The notes under the pieces are model-generated. The model did no database searches and was not told the DNA's origin. It saw only the letters and a program-made list of their open reading frames with translations. Source: Solanum dulcamara (taxonomy: Eukaryota > Streptophyta > Magnoliopsida > Solanales > Solanaceae). Taken from it: 64,000 bases of DNA. Shown one piece after another: positions 12,801 through 22,047 of the stretch. Both the position numbers and the translations under genes were made by a program. Each line of letters starts with the position of its first letter. The first letter of the stretch is position 1. The stretch spans positions 12,592,949-12,656,948 of the forward strand of contig NC_077244.1 of assembly GCF_947179165.1 (NCBI RefSeq). Direction: 5' to 3'.

Positions 12801-15800
12801 GAGAAACTTTGATGTTATTAGGCCTGGAGTTGTCCATTCTGTAGTGTGCCAGAGCCCCTACACCTAGCCAATCATCCCACCAAAAATGACATGTCCCTGA
12901 GTTGACTTTCCAGCTGATATGAGTCTCCACAATGTGTTTGTTCCTCATCATATACTTCCACAATAGTGACTGACCAGTGTGCCACTTTTTAGCAACTGGA
13001 TTAGCCCTTTGACAGAACTTGGCTCTCAGAAACTGACCCCAAAGAGTAGGTTTTGTTCTAAAAGTCCACCACTGCTTATACTGAAGAGAAGTGCAAACAT
13101 CCAAAGGATTTCTTACCCCTATTCGCCCCTCCTCATAAGGATAGCTGAGAGTTTCCCAGGAAGCCCAGTGATATTTCTTTCTTTCCTTATCTCATCCCCA
13201 AAAGAAATCAGCAGTGAGGTGCTTGATGTATTTGATGGTAGTTTTGGGGGGAGAAATAGCTGATAGAGTATGAATTGGAATAGACTGAAGGACATGTTTT
13301 ACAAGAGTAACTCTACCTCCATAGCTTAGGATCCTTGACTGCCAACCACTAATCTTTTTCACCACCTTAGCCACTAAATCAGAGTAGTAGATGATTCTTT
13401 GTCTCCCAATGTATAGAGGACAACCAAGATAAGTAATGGGACTTCCCTTCTTGGTGAAACCAGTAACATGTTTGATCATATCAGAAACTGCAGCAGGGGT
13501 CTTTTCAGGAACCATCAAAATGGCTTTTCTCTCTATTGATAAGCTGATCTGAGACAGTCTCATAAGTAGAAAGAGTATTCATGATCAGTTGAAGAGATTG
13601 CTTCTTACTAGATGTAAACATAATAATATCATCAGCAAAACTCAAGTGGCTGATTTTAGGTCCACTAATCTCCATTTTGAAACCATGATAGAGCTGATCA
13701 TGATGCAAAAGATTCAGCATTCTAGACAACACTTCAGCTCCTAGAATAAATAAAGCTGGGGAGAGGGGGTCTCCTTGCTTGAGACCTCTAGTGGAACGGA
13801 AAAAGCCATATCTTGTACCATTGATGATAATTGAATACCAAATATTGCTCATGATTCTCCAAACCATATCAATGAATACTTCCCCAAAACCCATTTTCCG
13901 CAGAACCACACAAGTGAAGGACCAAGACACCCTATTATATGCCTTAGCCATGTCTAATTTGATCACCGCATTATCGCCATCCTTAGGCTTTCTGATTCCA
14001 TGAATGATTTCCTGTGCAAGCATGATGTTATCAGAAATGCTCCTACCTTTCACAAATCCAGATTGTTTTCTGAAATGTGATTAGGAAGAATGGGAGCAAG
14101 TCTAAGACAAAGAAGCTTGGATGTGATTTTATTGGTGAAGTTACTGAGACTTATTGTCCTGAACTCCGTGAGCTTGTGAGGATTATCAACTTTAGGAAGA
14201 AGAACAAGGCATGCATGAGTCATGAACTTTGGCATAATGTGTCCAGAAAAGAAAGATTGCACAGCAGCTAACAGGTCCAACTTAATGATTTCCTAGCAGG
14301 ATAGAAAGAACTTGCCATTCATACCATCTGGACCAGCAGCTGAGTTTGGATTCATAGAAGAAACTACTTGTTTAAGCTCCTTAATAGTAGGCATGTCTTG
14401 AAGAGTCTGGTTTTGCTCAGGAGTAGCCATTCTAGGGAATTTAGGTTTTCATTTGATTGTTGAAAGGAGCAACAATGGGGTCTATTTCTTCAAAGCATTG
14501 TCTTTTCTGTTTGAGGCATCACCTTATCAAGTCAGATGATGAACGACAAATCAGCAGAGGATGTTAATAGATGTTGTTTCTCCAGCACCCAGAACTTTGG
14601 CTTAGTGAAAAGAACACAACACACGATGTCTGGTTTAGGCACATAACGCACATCATGAGTTCAACCCTACCATGGATAAAAGTTGGTACTTAAATTTTGG
14701 AGCCCCCCCCCCCCCCCCAAAAAAAAAAAAAAGGGAAAAAAAGAAAGGGAAAGAGATTTATTGTTGACTCGCCTCGAAATTCCAGCTCCTCCTGTTATTA
14801 TCTGGAAAAAAGAGAGATTGTTCCTATCTTAAAGGGCAGCCCGGTGCACTAAAGCTCCCGCCATGCGCAGGGTCCGGGGAAGGGCCCGACCACAAGGGTC
14901 TATCATAAATTTGAATAATTTGCTTCCATTGGATTTGTTTTATTTTGTTTGATGGTTTCTTATGTTTACCACTTTCTAAGGCAGCATGAATCACATTATG
15001 ATTTTCTTGTGTGCATCTATGTGCAGATGAGTGGTTCAAGAATGAAGGTTGCCGGAAGATTCAAACCCTGTGTACATATGGGCTGCTTTGATCTTGAAGT
15101 CTTTGTTGAAATGAATCAAAGGTCGAGGAAGGCAAGTAACTATGCCCCAGGTTTACGTGTCTGTCAGGCTTAGATTAAAATCTCTGTTGTATCTGCTGTT
15201 ATTTAGTAACAAATATTATTGATATGATGTAGTGGCAATGCCCAATCTGTCTCAAGAACTACTCTCTGGAGCATATCGTTATAGATCCGTATTTCAATCG
15301 GATCACTTCTCAGGTATGGGTAGTAATTATCTGTGATACTACACTATCTTAATCTTGTTGTTTATTATTCACTTCCCAGGTATGGCTAGTTTTGCTTGTG
15401 ACCTAACTATGTTAACCTCATTATTCTTTTTTGTGTTTCTTGTTTTGGCTTTTCTGGTGCAGCTTCAAACTTGTGGAGAAGAAGTGTCGGAAATTGAAGT
15501 GAAACCTGATGGTTCTTGGCGTGCAAAGGCAGAAGGGGATCAAAGGAGTATTGGGGATCTTGGACAGTGGCACTTACCTGATGGGACTCTCATTGAATCT
15601 CAGGATATAGAGTCAAAACCCAGGCCTGGAATTCTTAAGCATGTTCTACAGGAAGGAAGCTCTGAAAGCTGTGGACTTAAAGTTGGGTTGAAGAAGAACA
15701 GAAATGGTTTGTGGGAAATTAACAAACCTGAAGGTATGCAGACATTTCCATATGGTGATGGAGTAAGAGAGAACTTAGAAAATCATATTCAAGATATCAT

Positions 15801-17112
15801 TCCCATGAGCAGCAGTGCCACTGGGAGTGGCAAGGAAGGTGAAGATCCCAGTGTTAATCAGGCTGGTGTCGTTAGCTTTGATTTCCCTACCAATGGGTTT
15901 GAACTTGAAACCATTTCTCCAAATTTTGTCCCAACATATGGTTGTAATGACCGGAATCCCCCAGTACCAGTTAGAGGTGCTGAAATTATTTTCATAAGTG
16001 ATTCTGACGAAGAAAATGAGCCATTCATCTCTTCTGCATCCACTTATAATAACAACCATACCGATGCACCTATAGTCTCTTTTGCGGGTAGGCCTAAAGG
16101 AATTTCAGATTCTTGCCATGACAACCAGGCACTTGTTAATGATGGTAATTCATGCCTGGGGCTGTTGAATGCAGAATTTGGGATGAATATGTGGCCTTTG
16201 CCTACTGTTAACCAGGCCCCCCCAAGCTTTCAGTTATTTGGTTCAGATATGCATCAGGGTTCTATTAACTATGCAAGCTCTACCAATGGCTACTCGTTGG
16301 CTGCAGATACTGGCATTGGATCTTGTACTCTTCTTCCTGAATCTTCTGTTGATCGTTCGAATGCTTTAGTTAAGAATACCGTAATATGTAATGGTATTGA
16401 GGGATCACTTCATATATTTCTTCCTCTACCATCGGATGCATCAGTTGAGGCTGATGTGGCGCATCAGCCAGGTGTGTCAACTGGCGTTCACACTGAGGAT
16501 TGGGTTTCACTTAGGCTTGGCGCAGGTGGGGATTCTGCAGTTGCAAATGGGTTGAACTCAGGGAAGCCGCCGCAAACCAAAGACTCTTCCTTGGATGCAT
16601 TGGCTGACACTGGTATTTCCCTATTTATAGATATTGTGTTGGAGATTAGAAAGAGAAACTGAGAAATGTCAACATTCACATTATATGTGCATTTATAGTG
16701 TGGGCTAATACTTCTAATTGCAACAAATATTATTTAGGGTAAATAGACCACAATTATTTGTTCTGTGACTAGTCATGTTTGGATGCATAATATGATAAAG
16801 TTGAAAACTCTAATATAAGCACATACACGCACCTAGAGTAACTTTACGGAACTCCGATGCTATTTGTACATTTTTGAAGTAGTTCTCAAAGTGCATGATA
16901 GATGTTATATGTGAGATGAGATATGTTCGTCTGAATTATTCTTCTCCTTTGTTCTTCTGTTGAAGTTATCTGAACCTATTCTTAATGAATACACAGCTTC
17001 ATTGCTTGTTGGTGGGAATGACGGAGTATCAATGAAGAGCGGTAGAAAAAGATCAGATGGTCCATTTAATTTTCGTCGCAAGCGTCGTTCTGTTAGACGG
17101 ATATCCAAATAG
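1361..17112 (+). CDS. SIZ1: SIZ1-like E3 SUMO-protein ligase (PIAS family), first exon outside window
   Basis: This PIAS/SIZ1 ligase would move SUMO from the E2 enzyme SCE1 to nuclear targets; in plants SIZ1 acts in phosphate, cold, heat, ABA and defence signalling (family knowledge). Exons read from sequence: 1361-1441, 1924-1966, 3749-3821, 4074-4230, 4715-4851, 5305-5373, 8927-9014, 9090-9165, 9555-9628, 9867-9974, 10525-10686, 15027-15131, 15233-15313, 15463-16612, 16997-17112. Their lengths sum to 2520 nt, giving 839 codons plus stop with no internal stop. Plant SIZ1 proteins are roughly 850-890 residues, so only the start (about 8 residues before [13 protein letters not shown]) is missing, beyond the left edge. 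Module order is SAP, PHD, PINIT, SP-RING, acidic SIM, tail. All introns are GT-AG except 15132-15232 (GC-AG). Several residues are unusual for the family, so this may be a diverged paralogue rather than the main SIZ1 copy. Confidence 0.93.
2981..3180 (+). mobile_element. tRNA-derived SINE with intact target site duplication
   Basis: A 200-base insert in SIZ1 intron 3. It has a box-A-like GGCTTAGCTCTCTTGACAAAG near its start and a box-B-like AAGTTCGAGTCCTAC about 35 bases later, the internal RNA polymerase III promoter layout of tRNA-derived SINEs. It ends in an A-rich tail (AAAGAAAGAAAAAAA). It is flanked by GTATATTCCTTGGAGG (2965-2980) and GTATATTCTTGGAGG (3181-3195), a target duplication with one base lost. 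I cannot name the exact SolS family. Confidence 0.85.
4074..5373 (+). CDS. SIZ1: SIZ1 exons coding the PHD finger
   Basis: Exons 4074-4230, 4715-4851 and 5305-5373 encode residues 66-186. A C4HC3 PHD finger is complete: Cys105, Cys107, Cys119, Cys124, His129, Cys132, Cys154, Cys157 (window numbering). The intron at 4231 falls exactly between Gln118 and Cys119. It is followed by [13 protein letters not shown], a plant-SIZ1 signature. In plant SIZ1 the PHD finger binds methylated histone H3 and contacts the E2-SUMO complex (family knowledge). It is absent from animal PIAS proteins, so its presence separates this gene from generic PIAS ligases. Confidence 0.9.
6486..7874. mobile_element. Non-autonomous Mutator-like element in SIZ1 intron
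   Basis: The left end AGGGATAACACATACATACC and the inverted right end (plus strand ...GTGTTTATGTCTTATCCCT) match as inverted repeats over about 65 bases, including a shared TGTCCCGAATT core. Flanking bases TTTAATGTA and TTTAAGTAT are similar but not identical, so a 9-bp duplication is suggestive only. The interior has no transposase. It contains a 215-base direct duplication and an unrecognised region. The long inverted repeats fit the MULE/TIR-MULE class. Confidence 0.65.
6643..7080 (+). repeat. Tandem direct duplication of about 215-222 bases
   Basis: Unit 1 starts CGGCACTCACACGTGTATTT at 6643 and unit 2 starts CGGCACTCACACATGTATTT at 6858. Both continue through ACAACAATGCCCATTTTTTCC and CATCAGAACATCTCAACCACC. 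The copies differ by a few substitutions and small indels in a T-rich stretch. The duplication creates long overlapping open frames here, which are artefacts. Confidence 0.9.
8190..8802 (+). mobile_element. LINE 3-prime end with zf-RVT domain remnant
   Basis: The plus strand reads [21 protein letters not shown], the C-x2-C...H-x4-C zinc finger (zf-RVT) that follows the reverse transcriptase in plant L1-type LINEs. It continues [11 protein letters not shown]..., then a frameshifted RRTIFLES block. It ends in an untranslated tail with an AATAAAACTTTT signal and a simple A-rich end (AATAATAATAATT) near 8790-8802. Most of the element is missing (5-prime truncation is usual for LINEs). It is sense to SIZ1, so its polyadenylation signal could act inside the intron. 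Confidence 0.75.
8927..10686 (+). CDS. SIZ1: SIZ1 exons coding the PINIT domain
   Basis: Exons 8927-9014, 9090-9165, 9555-9628, 9867-9974 and 10525-10686 encode residues 187-356. They contain [19 protein letters not shown], then [12 protein letters not shown], then [16 protein letters not shown] and [12 protein letters not shown], as in plant SIZ1 PINIT regions, which position the SUMO target. The acidic [12 protein letters not shown] segment and NLRCP (first zinc-proximal cysteine of the SP-RING) close the block. Intron 9015-9089 is only 75 bases and has a weak donor (GTTGTTGG), so inefficient splicing is possible. Confidence 0.9.
11531..12502 (-). pseudogene. LINE ORF2 C-terminal part: zf-RVT remnant and RNase H domain
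   Basis: The longest intact frame of the LINE (323 codons). It begins within the zf-RVT module ([21 protein letters not shown]), then [13 protein letters not shown]. It ends with a plant-LINE RNase [13 protein letters not shown] (first Asp), [12 protein letters not shown] (Glu), [12 protein letters not shown] (Asp) and [13 protein letters not shown] (final Asp). All four acidic catalytic positions are present, so this domain has decayed least. Confidence 0.85.
13192..14280 (-). pseudogene. LINE ORF2 reverse transcriptase, frame-broken
   Basis: Three overlapping minus-strand frames together give an L1-type reverse transcriptase: [20 protein letters not shown], then [16 protein letters not shown] (first catalytic Asp), [16 protein letters not shown], then [10 protein letters not shown] (the DD pair) and [12 protein letters not shown]. 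At least two frameshifts or stops (around 14050 and 13505-13563) separate the pieces. The motifs are those of the plant L1 clade. Confidence 0.9.
14703..14732 (+). repeat. C16-A14 homopolymer junction
   Basis: Sixteen consecutive C (14703-14718) run straight into fourteen A (14719-14732), then an A/G-rich tail. It lies between the LINE and the TS SINE fragment. Length here is prone to sequencing error. Confidence 0.9.
14826..14904 (-). mobile_element. TS SINE 3-prime half, minus orientation
   Basis: The minus strand reads GACCCTTGTGGTCGGGCCC, then CTTCCCCGGACCCTGCGCAT, then GGCGGGAGCTTTAGTGCACC and GGGCTGCCCTTT. This is the 3-prime body of the tobacco/Solanaceae TS SINE. The tRNA-like 5-prime half is missing. 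It lies 120 bases upstream of the SP-RING exon. Confidence 0.85.
15027..15313 (+). CDS. SIZ1: SIZ1 exons coding the SP-RING catalytic domain
   Basis: Exons 15027-15131 and 15233-15313 encode residues 357-418. The SP-RING ligands are Cys371, His373 and Cys376 (CVHMGCFD) in the first exon and Cys394 and Cys397 ([10 protein letters not shown]) in the second, plus the upstream cysteine of NLRCP. The domain recruits the SUMO-charged E2 and is the catalytic heart of the ligase. All expected ligands are present, so activity is plausible. The two halves are split by a 101-base intron with a GC donor. Confidence 0.93.
15132..15232 (+). other. Non-canonical GC-AG intron inside the SP-RING
   Basis: The exon must end at ..QRSRK because the next exon begins WQCPIC, as in other SIZ1 proteins. 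The junction is AAG|GCAAGTAACT ... GATGTAG|TGG. The donor is GCAAGT, the usual form of the minor GC-AG class processed by the major spliceosome. The nearest GT (four bases downstream) would shift the frame. Retention of this intron would add 13 codons and then a stop near 15171, removing the second half of the zinc site. Confidence 0.88.
15463..17112 (+). CDS. SIZ1: SIZ1 C-terminal exons with SUMO-interaction motif
   Basis: Exon 15463-16612 (383 codons) and terminal exon 16997-17112 encode residues 419-839. [13 protein letters not shown] follows the SP-RING. Further on come [20 protein letters not shown] and the acidic hydrophobic SUMO-interaction motif [12 protein letters not shown] near residues 593-604. 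EDWVSLRLG near the end matches the conserved plant block. The last exon gives [10 protein letters not shown] and a basic [12 protein letters not shown] tail, a likely nuclear localisation signal. The stop at 17110-17112 cuts off an out-of-frame YPNSDSDTE that ends in its own stop at 17129-17131, suggesting a small recent frameshift. Confidence 0.88.
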
Positions 17113-18721
17113 TGATTCAGACACTGAATAGGGAGCCAATTCCTCATAGGAGGAATGATGGTTACTTCTACTGCAAAACTGAGTATTCAACCACATGATA
17201 TCTTGTTTGTAAGATCATCTCTGAATCGATCTTTTTGGCTTGGAGATGAACATGCATCTACCAACAGAGAAACTGACTTCAACTCCTGTGCTGGAAATTT
17301 AGGAGTTCTGATAGGTGAACTCTCAAACCTCCAGTTTTTGTATTCTATTGTCTGGACTCGGAATCCCCCACTCCCATACCCTCCTTTGCATTATGAAGAG
17401 GGCCTGGCCGTATACTTCTCTTTCATTTTGTGGATGATTCCTTGCAAGTGAATTGTACATTTGGATAGCTTGAATAGGGCAAGCTAATTGTACATTTGGA
17501 TAGCTTAGCTAGGTTTAAAATGTACTAGCAACACCAGTTGGTATTTACCACTGGATGTAAAGTAGAAAAAGGGGGGGGGGGGGGAGGGGGAGCCATTTAT
17601 TCATTCAGAGGAGATGGGCCTATAGCCTGTAAATCTTAATACATTGAGTAATTTATAGACTATAGCATTTTGGAATTTGTGTTTCTCTTGTTGAGTACTC
17701 CTATAGTTAATCATTGAGATGATGGGAGGTTATGGTTAAATTTCAACCATAATAACAAGGATGGTCACTTTTTCTCATTTAAGCCTTGATAGACGGAGTT
17801 GCCCCAAAATATTTGTTGATGGGAGTCCGTTAATGTTCCTAGTGTACTAGTTGGATTTCACGAAAGTTGGTCTAGATAACACCTTTTATCATAAAAAGAG
17901 AATCATGCTGGCCATGGACTTTTTGACAGCCAGGTTTTAATCTCCTTGTAGTTTTGGAACGACTTAGTGCAGTAATATCTGAATCTTTTATAATCCCCCC
18001 TCTTCCAATGAGCATTTATCATTTAGGAATCATAAGAAAGTTGCCATACGTCACTACCCATACAGTGGGCATCCTTGGGGTGATGTCGTAGTAGGTGGAT
18101 TTTCCTTCCTTTTTATTTTTGTTTTTGCGGAGTTTGGTTTAGAGGGTAGATAGTGATCAAACTGTTCACAGCACAAGTGTCAACTTGATCCTCTTCCTCA
18201 GAAATCTCTGAGATTAGGGAACCTTAGGAGAGCTGTAGACTCCAACTATCATCCCTGTATGATTCATGCTAGATCTGACAAACTCTCTTTCTTCTATCCG
18301 CCACTTCCACAAGATTACATCTTGCAGAGATCCCATCTCATCTGTTTATGGAACTGGTGGGTATGGTCAACACTTGCCACTTCTGTTAGTTTAAGAGTTT
18401 CTAATTCTTACTTGAGATATTCAGATTACGAGTTTTAGCAAAGCTTCATCGTGGTGGTCGACTCTTTATCTTCAAAATCATTTCAACTTAAGCATCGAAT
18501 CACTCTCATGTTTATCGGAACCCTTTCAAACTATTCATCTAAGTCCTGAATAACCATATACATCTCTAGGAACTTTCAAACCTCGATTCCGATTACGTTA
18601 ACCCAAAATATTGACATTAATCAACTCTTTAAGTTTCCAAATTCCTACTTTTGTTTTTCTTCTACAAAACACAACAAAGTCCATCGATCCGTGTTATCCA
18701 TCCCACAAGTCATAAAATACG
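17113..18721 (+). other. SIZ1 3-prime flank and intergenic DNA
   Basis: Downstream of the SIZ1 stop. The first several hundred bases presumably include the 3-prime untranslated region, but I could not pick a polyadenylation site with confidence. A direct repeat of AATTGTACATTTGGATAGCTT occurs near 17452 and 17487, and a G14 run lies at 17571-17584. No other gene or element is recognised up to the T16-G11 homopolymer at 18722. Confidence 0.6.
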
Positions 18722-20095
18722 TTTTTTTTTTTTTTTTGGGGGGGGGGGAACAGACCCTACACGAGGCTCCCACCTCTCGTGCACAGTCAGGGGTTAAGCA
18801 ACACCCCCAAGCCTTAACATAAATAATCAAAATTAAAAATACAAGGAGGGGGACATAAACCTTACCTCCGATCCTATGGTGGTTCATAAGTCGGCTAACC
18901 TATTAAGGTCGGCTAACTCATCCCCGATACAAAGAAGAGACTAACTATAACTAGAAAGCAGTAAACCTGTGAGAGGACTCCTCCCGGTACAATTCAACTA
19001 TGAAAGCATAAATGAGGGAGACTCTCCCCTTCCATGAGAAAAAAGGAAAGTAACCTACACTAGTCCTATTCCAACTATGCTACGTACCAGACATAGCTAC
19101 ATTGAAGAAGAACAAGTATACGAAACTTCTATCTCACATGGGATGGGAAAATTCTTTTCATCTTTGCTCTTTTTAGTCTTGTCGTACCAAGTAAATCCAA
19201 GTGAAATGTGCCATTGCATCAGTATCATGACTATCAGCTATGGTGGCTGAAAGGAAAGGAAATATGTGGAGCTATAGTATCCAACAGCCTTGGAGTTGTT
19301 GTGGAAAAAATTGAGAGCCTGAATATCAGAACAAGTGTAGCTGCATTCGACCACCTGCATGGGGGTCCAAATATATGGTTGCTGCAGATCTTGATGTGCT
19401 GCAGAGGCCCTAGTAAGCCATGCTTCAGTATCCAGTTGTTTACAATTATGAGGATCTGCACCTACAAGTAGCCAAGGAAACAAACAAACATGGTTGTTAC
19501 AGTCTTGTATCCAGTTCCTTGCTGCCTCTCTAGCTGCAGCGATAGCATGCTTGTTGTTGCAGGTTAGATTCAGCAGTAGATCTCTCTTTTGGTACCTGCA
19601 CAGGCAAACAACACCAGAAAAACACACAAGCAAACAATGGCTATTGTGTGCTGCATATGCTGCATACTGCTGCTGCTGTGCTGCATATAGGAGGTACAGA
19701 GGGTGGGTGATGATGGCTGTAGGATCCCTGAGAAGCCAAGCATACTCAACTTTGAAGTTGTAGCAGATGTGCAATTGTGAACCTGCATATACAAATAGCA
19801 GAGGAAGCAAGCAATGAAGATTGCTGCAGTCCTGTAACCAGCTTCTTGTTGCCTCTGTAGCTGAAGTGGTAATATGCTTATTGTAGATCCCTCTTTTGGA
19901 TTTGGGATACCTGCATGGACAAACAAAAGCAGAAGAGTACAGGAACAAGCAAATGTGCATCTCCTTGTTGCTTTCTTTGTGATTAGGCTGCTTGTTGGTG
20001 TCAATTACACAAGAAGGGAGGTCCTTTGTTGTGATCAGGTTCAGCTTCTTGGAGTACCTACACAAACAAACAAAATCAACAAACCACACAACCAA
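18722..20095 (-). mobile_element. LINE-related debris with internal duplicated segments
   Basis: Bases 18779-19110 match the 3-prime untranslated region of the LINE at 11.1-11.4 kb (shared AACACCCCCAGGCCTTAACA-like and GGAGGGGGACATAAACCTTACC-like blocks in the same orientation). A T16 run followed by G11 (18722-18748) marks the 3-prime side. To the right, a minus-strand open frame of 285 codons (19238-20095) contains degenerate repeats about 330 bases apart: NKHAIAAAREAARNWIQDCN against NKHITTSATEATRSWLQDCS. The frame matches no domain I know and is probably non-coding. Confidence 0.55.
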
Positions 20096-21108
20096 TGGAA
20101 AGTGTCATTTAAGAAAAAAAAAGTTTTTAATACTCAAAACGACGGATCGTTACACTTCTCCACATGGCATATTTTAAGAGGAAAAAAAACACGAAATTTG
20201 TTCATCATTCACAATCCTGGCAATCAACATCAAAGCTAGCAAAGCATTGACGACCTGGAGTTTAAAATAATATGCATGTTCAAAGATTTAAATCATATTT
20301 AATTTTAAAAAGAAATATAGACTTTTAAAGTTTTATTCTTTCTAGAATGATCAATTATTATTATATTAATGTGAATGAGAGTATGCTTACTTAACATTTT
20401 TTAAAATAATCATTTGATATGTTTTTAACTTCGTATTCTATACAAGCTTTATAGTCTAGGTCTTCTAATATCTTAAAAACGAAATTTCAAAAACAAAATT
20501 CCATTTAACACTTTTTATTTAATTCGTCGAGTTAAAGTAGAGTAAAACAAAAATTATATTTTTCTAAAGGATGATAAGACCTTCTACAACCAAATAACTT
20601 TGAAATGGAAGTGGTAATGTTGCTTGGATTAGCTCAATTATTAATTTAACCAATTAATCAAATGGGTTTTGGTTTGAATAATAACACTCATACCGTACGA
20701 GTTTTACTTGACAAAAAACAATGATAATTTCTTTTTTGGATTGATTTTTCGGTGGTCACTCAGTTAGTAAAATTTATATCTCAAAAAGTTATATTTTCAA
20801 TTAAGTGTTCATCTAGAAAATCACTTTTTTTTTCTTTCATAAAAAAATTGTGTCGGTTTACAGCTACTTTTTTTCTTTTAATATTTTTTTTTAAAAAAGA
20901 CAGTAATTACTTCTGCCAATGAAATGCTATTTCAGAATTTCTTAACTAAGGAAGGTGGTACTACATATTTAGAGTATAATAAACATGATTAGTTATTTAA
21001 AGTAGGTCTTATTTAGTGAAGGAAGAATATGAAATTAGCTTAGCAATTTTATACACAAGCTATAATAGTTGGAAAATAATGTATAATAGAAGTATTTAGA
21101 AATATATT
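20096..21108. other. A+T-rich intergenic DNA
   Basis: No gene. Bases 20870-21060 resemble 34100-34250 (GAAATGCTATTT, then TTAGAGTATAATA, GATTAGTTATT and TAGTGAAGG in the same order), so a dispersed repeat of unknown type is present. The TTTAATTCGTCGAGTTAAAG block near 20518 is repeated near 24144. Confidence 0.6.
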
Positions 21109-22047
21109 TTGATAAGTGTCAAAAACACACCTAAATTATCCCTTTTTTTGAGTTTCATACCTAAACTATTGAGAGTGTGAGTGTCATACCTAAACTATCA
21201 CTTCTAAGTTTGAGAAACACACCTTGGTTTGTGTAATACACTCTCTACTCTCTCTATTTTTTGAATTTTTTTGCCACATGGCTAAAATATTCTATATTGA
21301 TAAAATTAAATAAGCTATTAATATTAGTTAAACGTTAAAACTAAAGTATTTCTATCCCCAAAAAAAGAAATTATTTTTTAAAAAATCAAAATTATTTTTT
21401 TCAAAAATTAAATTATTTTTTTTAAAAAATTATTTTTTTAAAAAGTTTAAAATATTTTTCTCACTAATGTGTATCTATCTAACACAAAACGAGAAAAATT
21501 TTTGGAAGCGGAGGGTTAGGTGTGGCGGGATAGATTTTTTTTTTAAAAAAATATATTAAAATAATATCTAAATTATTATTTGAAGGGGAAGGGGGGAAGA
21601 TGAAGTAAGAATTTTTTTTAAAAACTTTTATAAAAATTTTTTAGAAAATAAAAATAAAACAAAAAAATTTGAAGGGGGGGGGGGGGAGGGGGATTATGGT
21701 GAGAAAAAGTGGGGGAGTGAGCTAATAAAAATATTTTATATTTTATTTTATATTTTTTTTGAGGGTGAGATAGTAATACTTTAATATTTAATTTTAACTA
21801 ATTCTAAGAATTTATTTAATTTTTGTCTAGGTGGAATATTTTGTCTATGTGGAGTGTGATGTGATAATTTTTTTAAAATGAAAGAGAGAGTATAGCATAC
21901 ACACCATGGTGAGAGTGAAATAAAAGAGAAAGATGTGTTTATCAAATTAAGAAGTAATAGTTTAGGCATGAAACTCACACTCTCAATAGTTTAGATATGA
22001 AACTCAAAAAAAATGAATAGTTTAAGTGTGTTTTTAAAACTTATCTT
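21109..22047. mobile_element. Mutator-like MITE with ~115-bp terminal inverted repeats
   Basis: The left terminus (GATAAGTGTCAAAAACACAC, through GAGTTTCATACCTAAACTAT and TGAGAGTGTGAGT) is repeated inverted at the right (ACTCACACTCTCAATAGTTT, through ATGAAACTC and AAACTTATC). The inverted repeats are about 115 bases. Both sides are flanked by AAATATATT (21100-21108 and 22048-22056), a perfect 9-bp target duplication typical of Mutator transposition. The interior is A+T-rich with G13 at 21674-21686 and no transposase. Confidence 0.85.

Larger units (their letters stand above)
11103..14430 (-). mobile_element. 5-prime truncated L1-type LINE with RNase H, antisense in SIZ1 intron
   Basis: On the minus strand the order is: reverse transcriptase start ([13 protein letters not shown] near 14310, then [12 protein letters not shown]), palm with [10 protein letters not shown] near 13615-13645, a zf-RVT-type region, RNase H, and a 3-prime untranslated region ending in a T-run (plus strand) at 11103-11110. 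The endonuclease and ORF1 are absent. Frames are broken between 14053, 13563, 13104 and 12502, so it is dead. Its insertion enlarges the intron between the PINIT and SP-RING exons to 4.3 kb. Its 3-prime untranslated region is shared with the debris at 18.7-19.1 kb. Confidence 0.9.

Noticed and set aside
15355..16662. 435-codon frame starting MLFIIHFPG, as a separate gene with a signal-like N-terminus
   Set aside because: It is the large SIZ1 exon 15463-16612 read through both flanking introns; the hydrophobic start is intron sequence.
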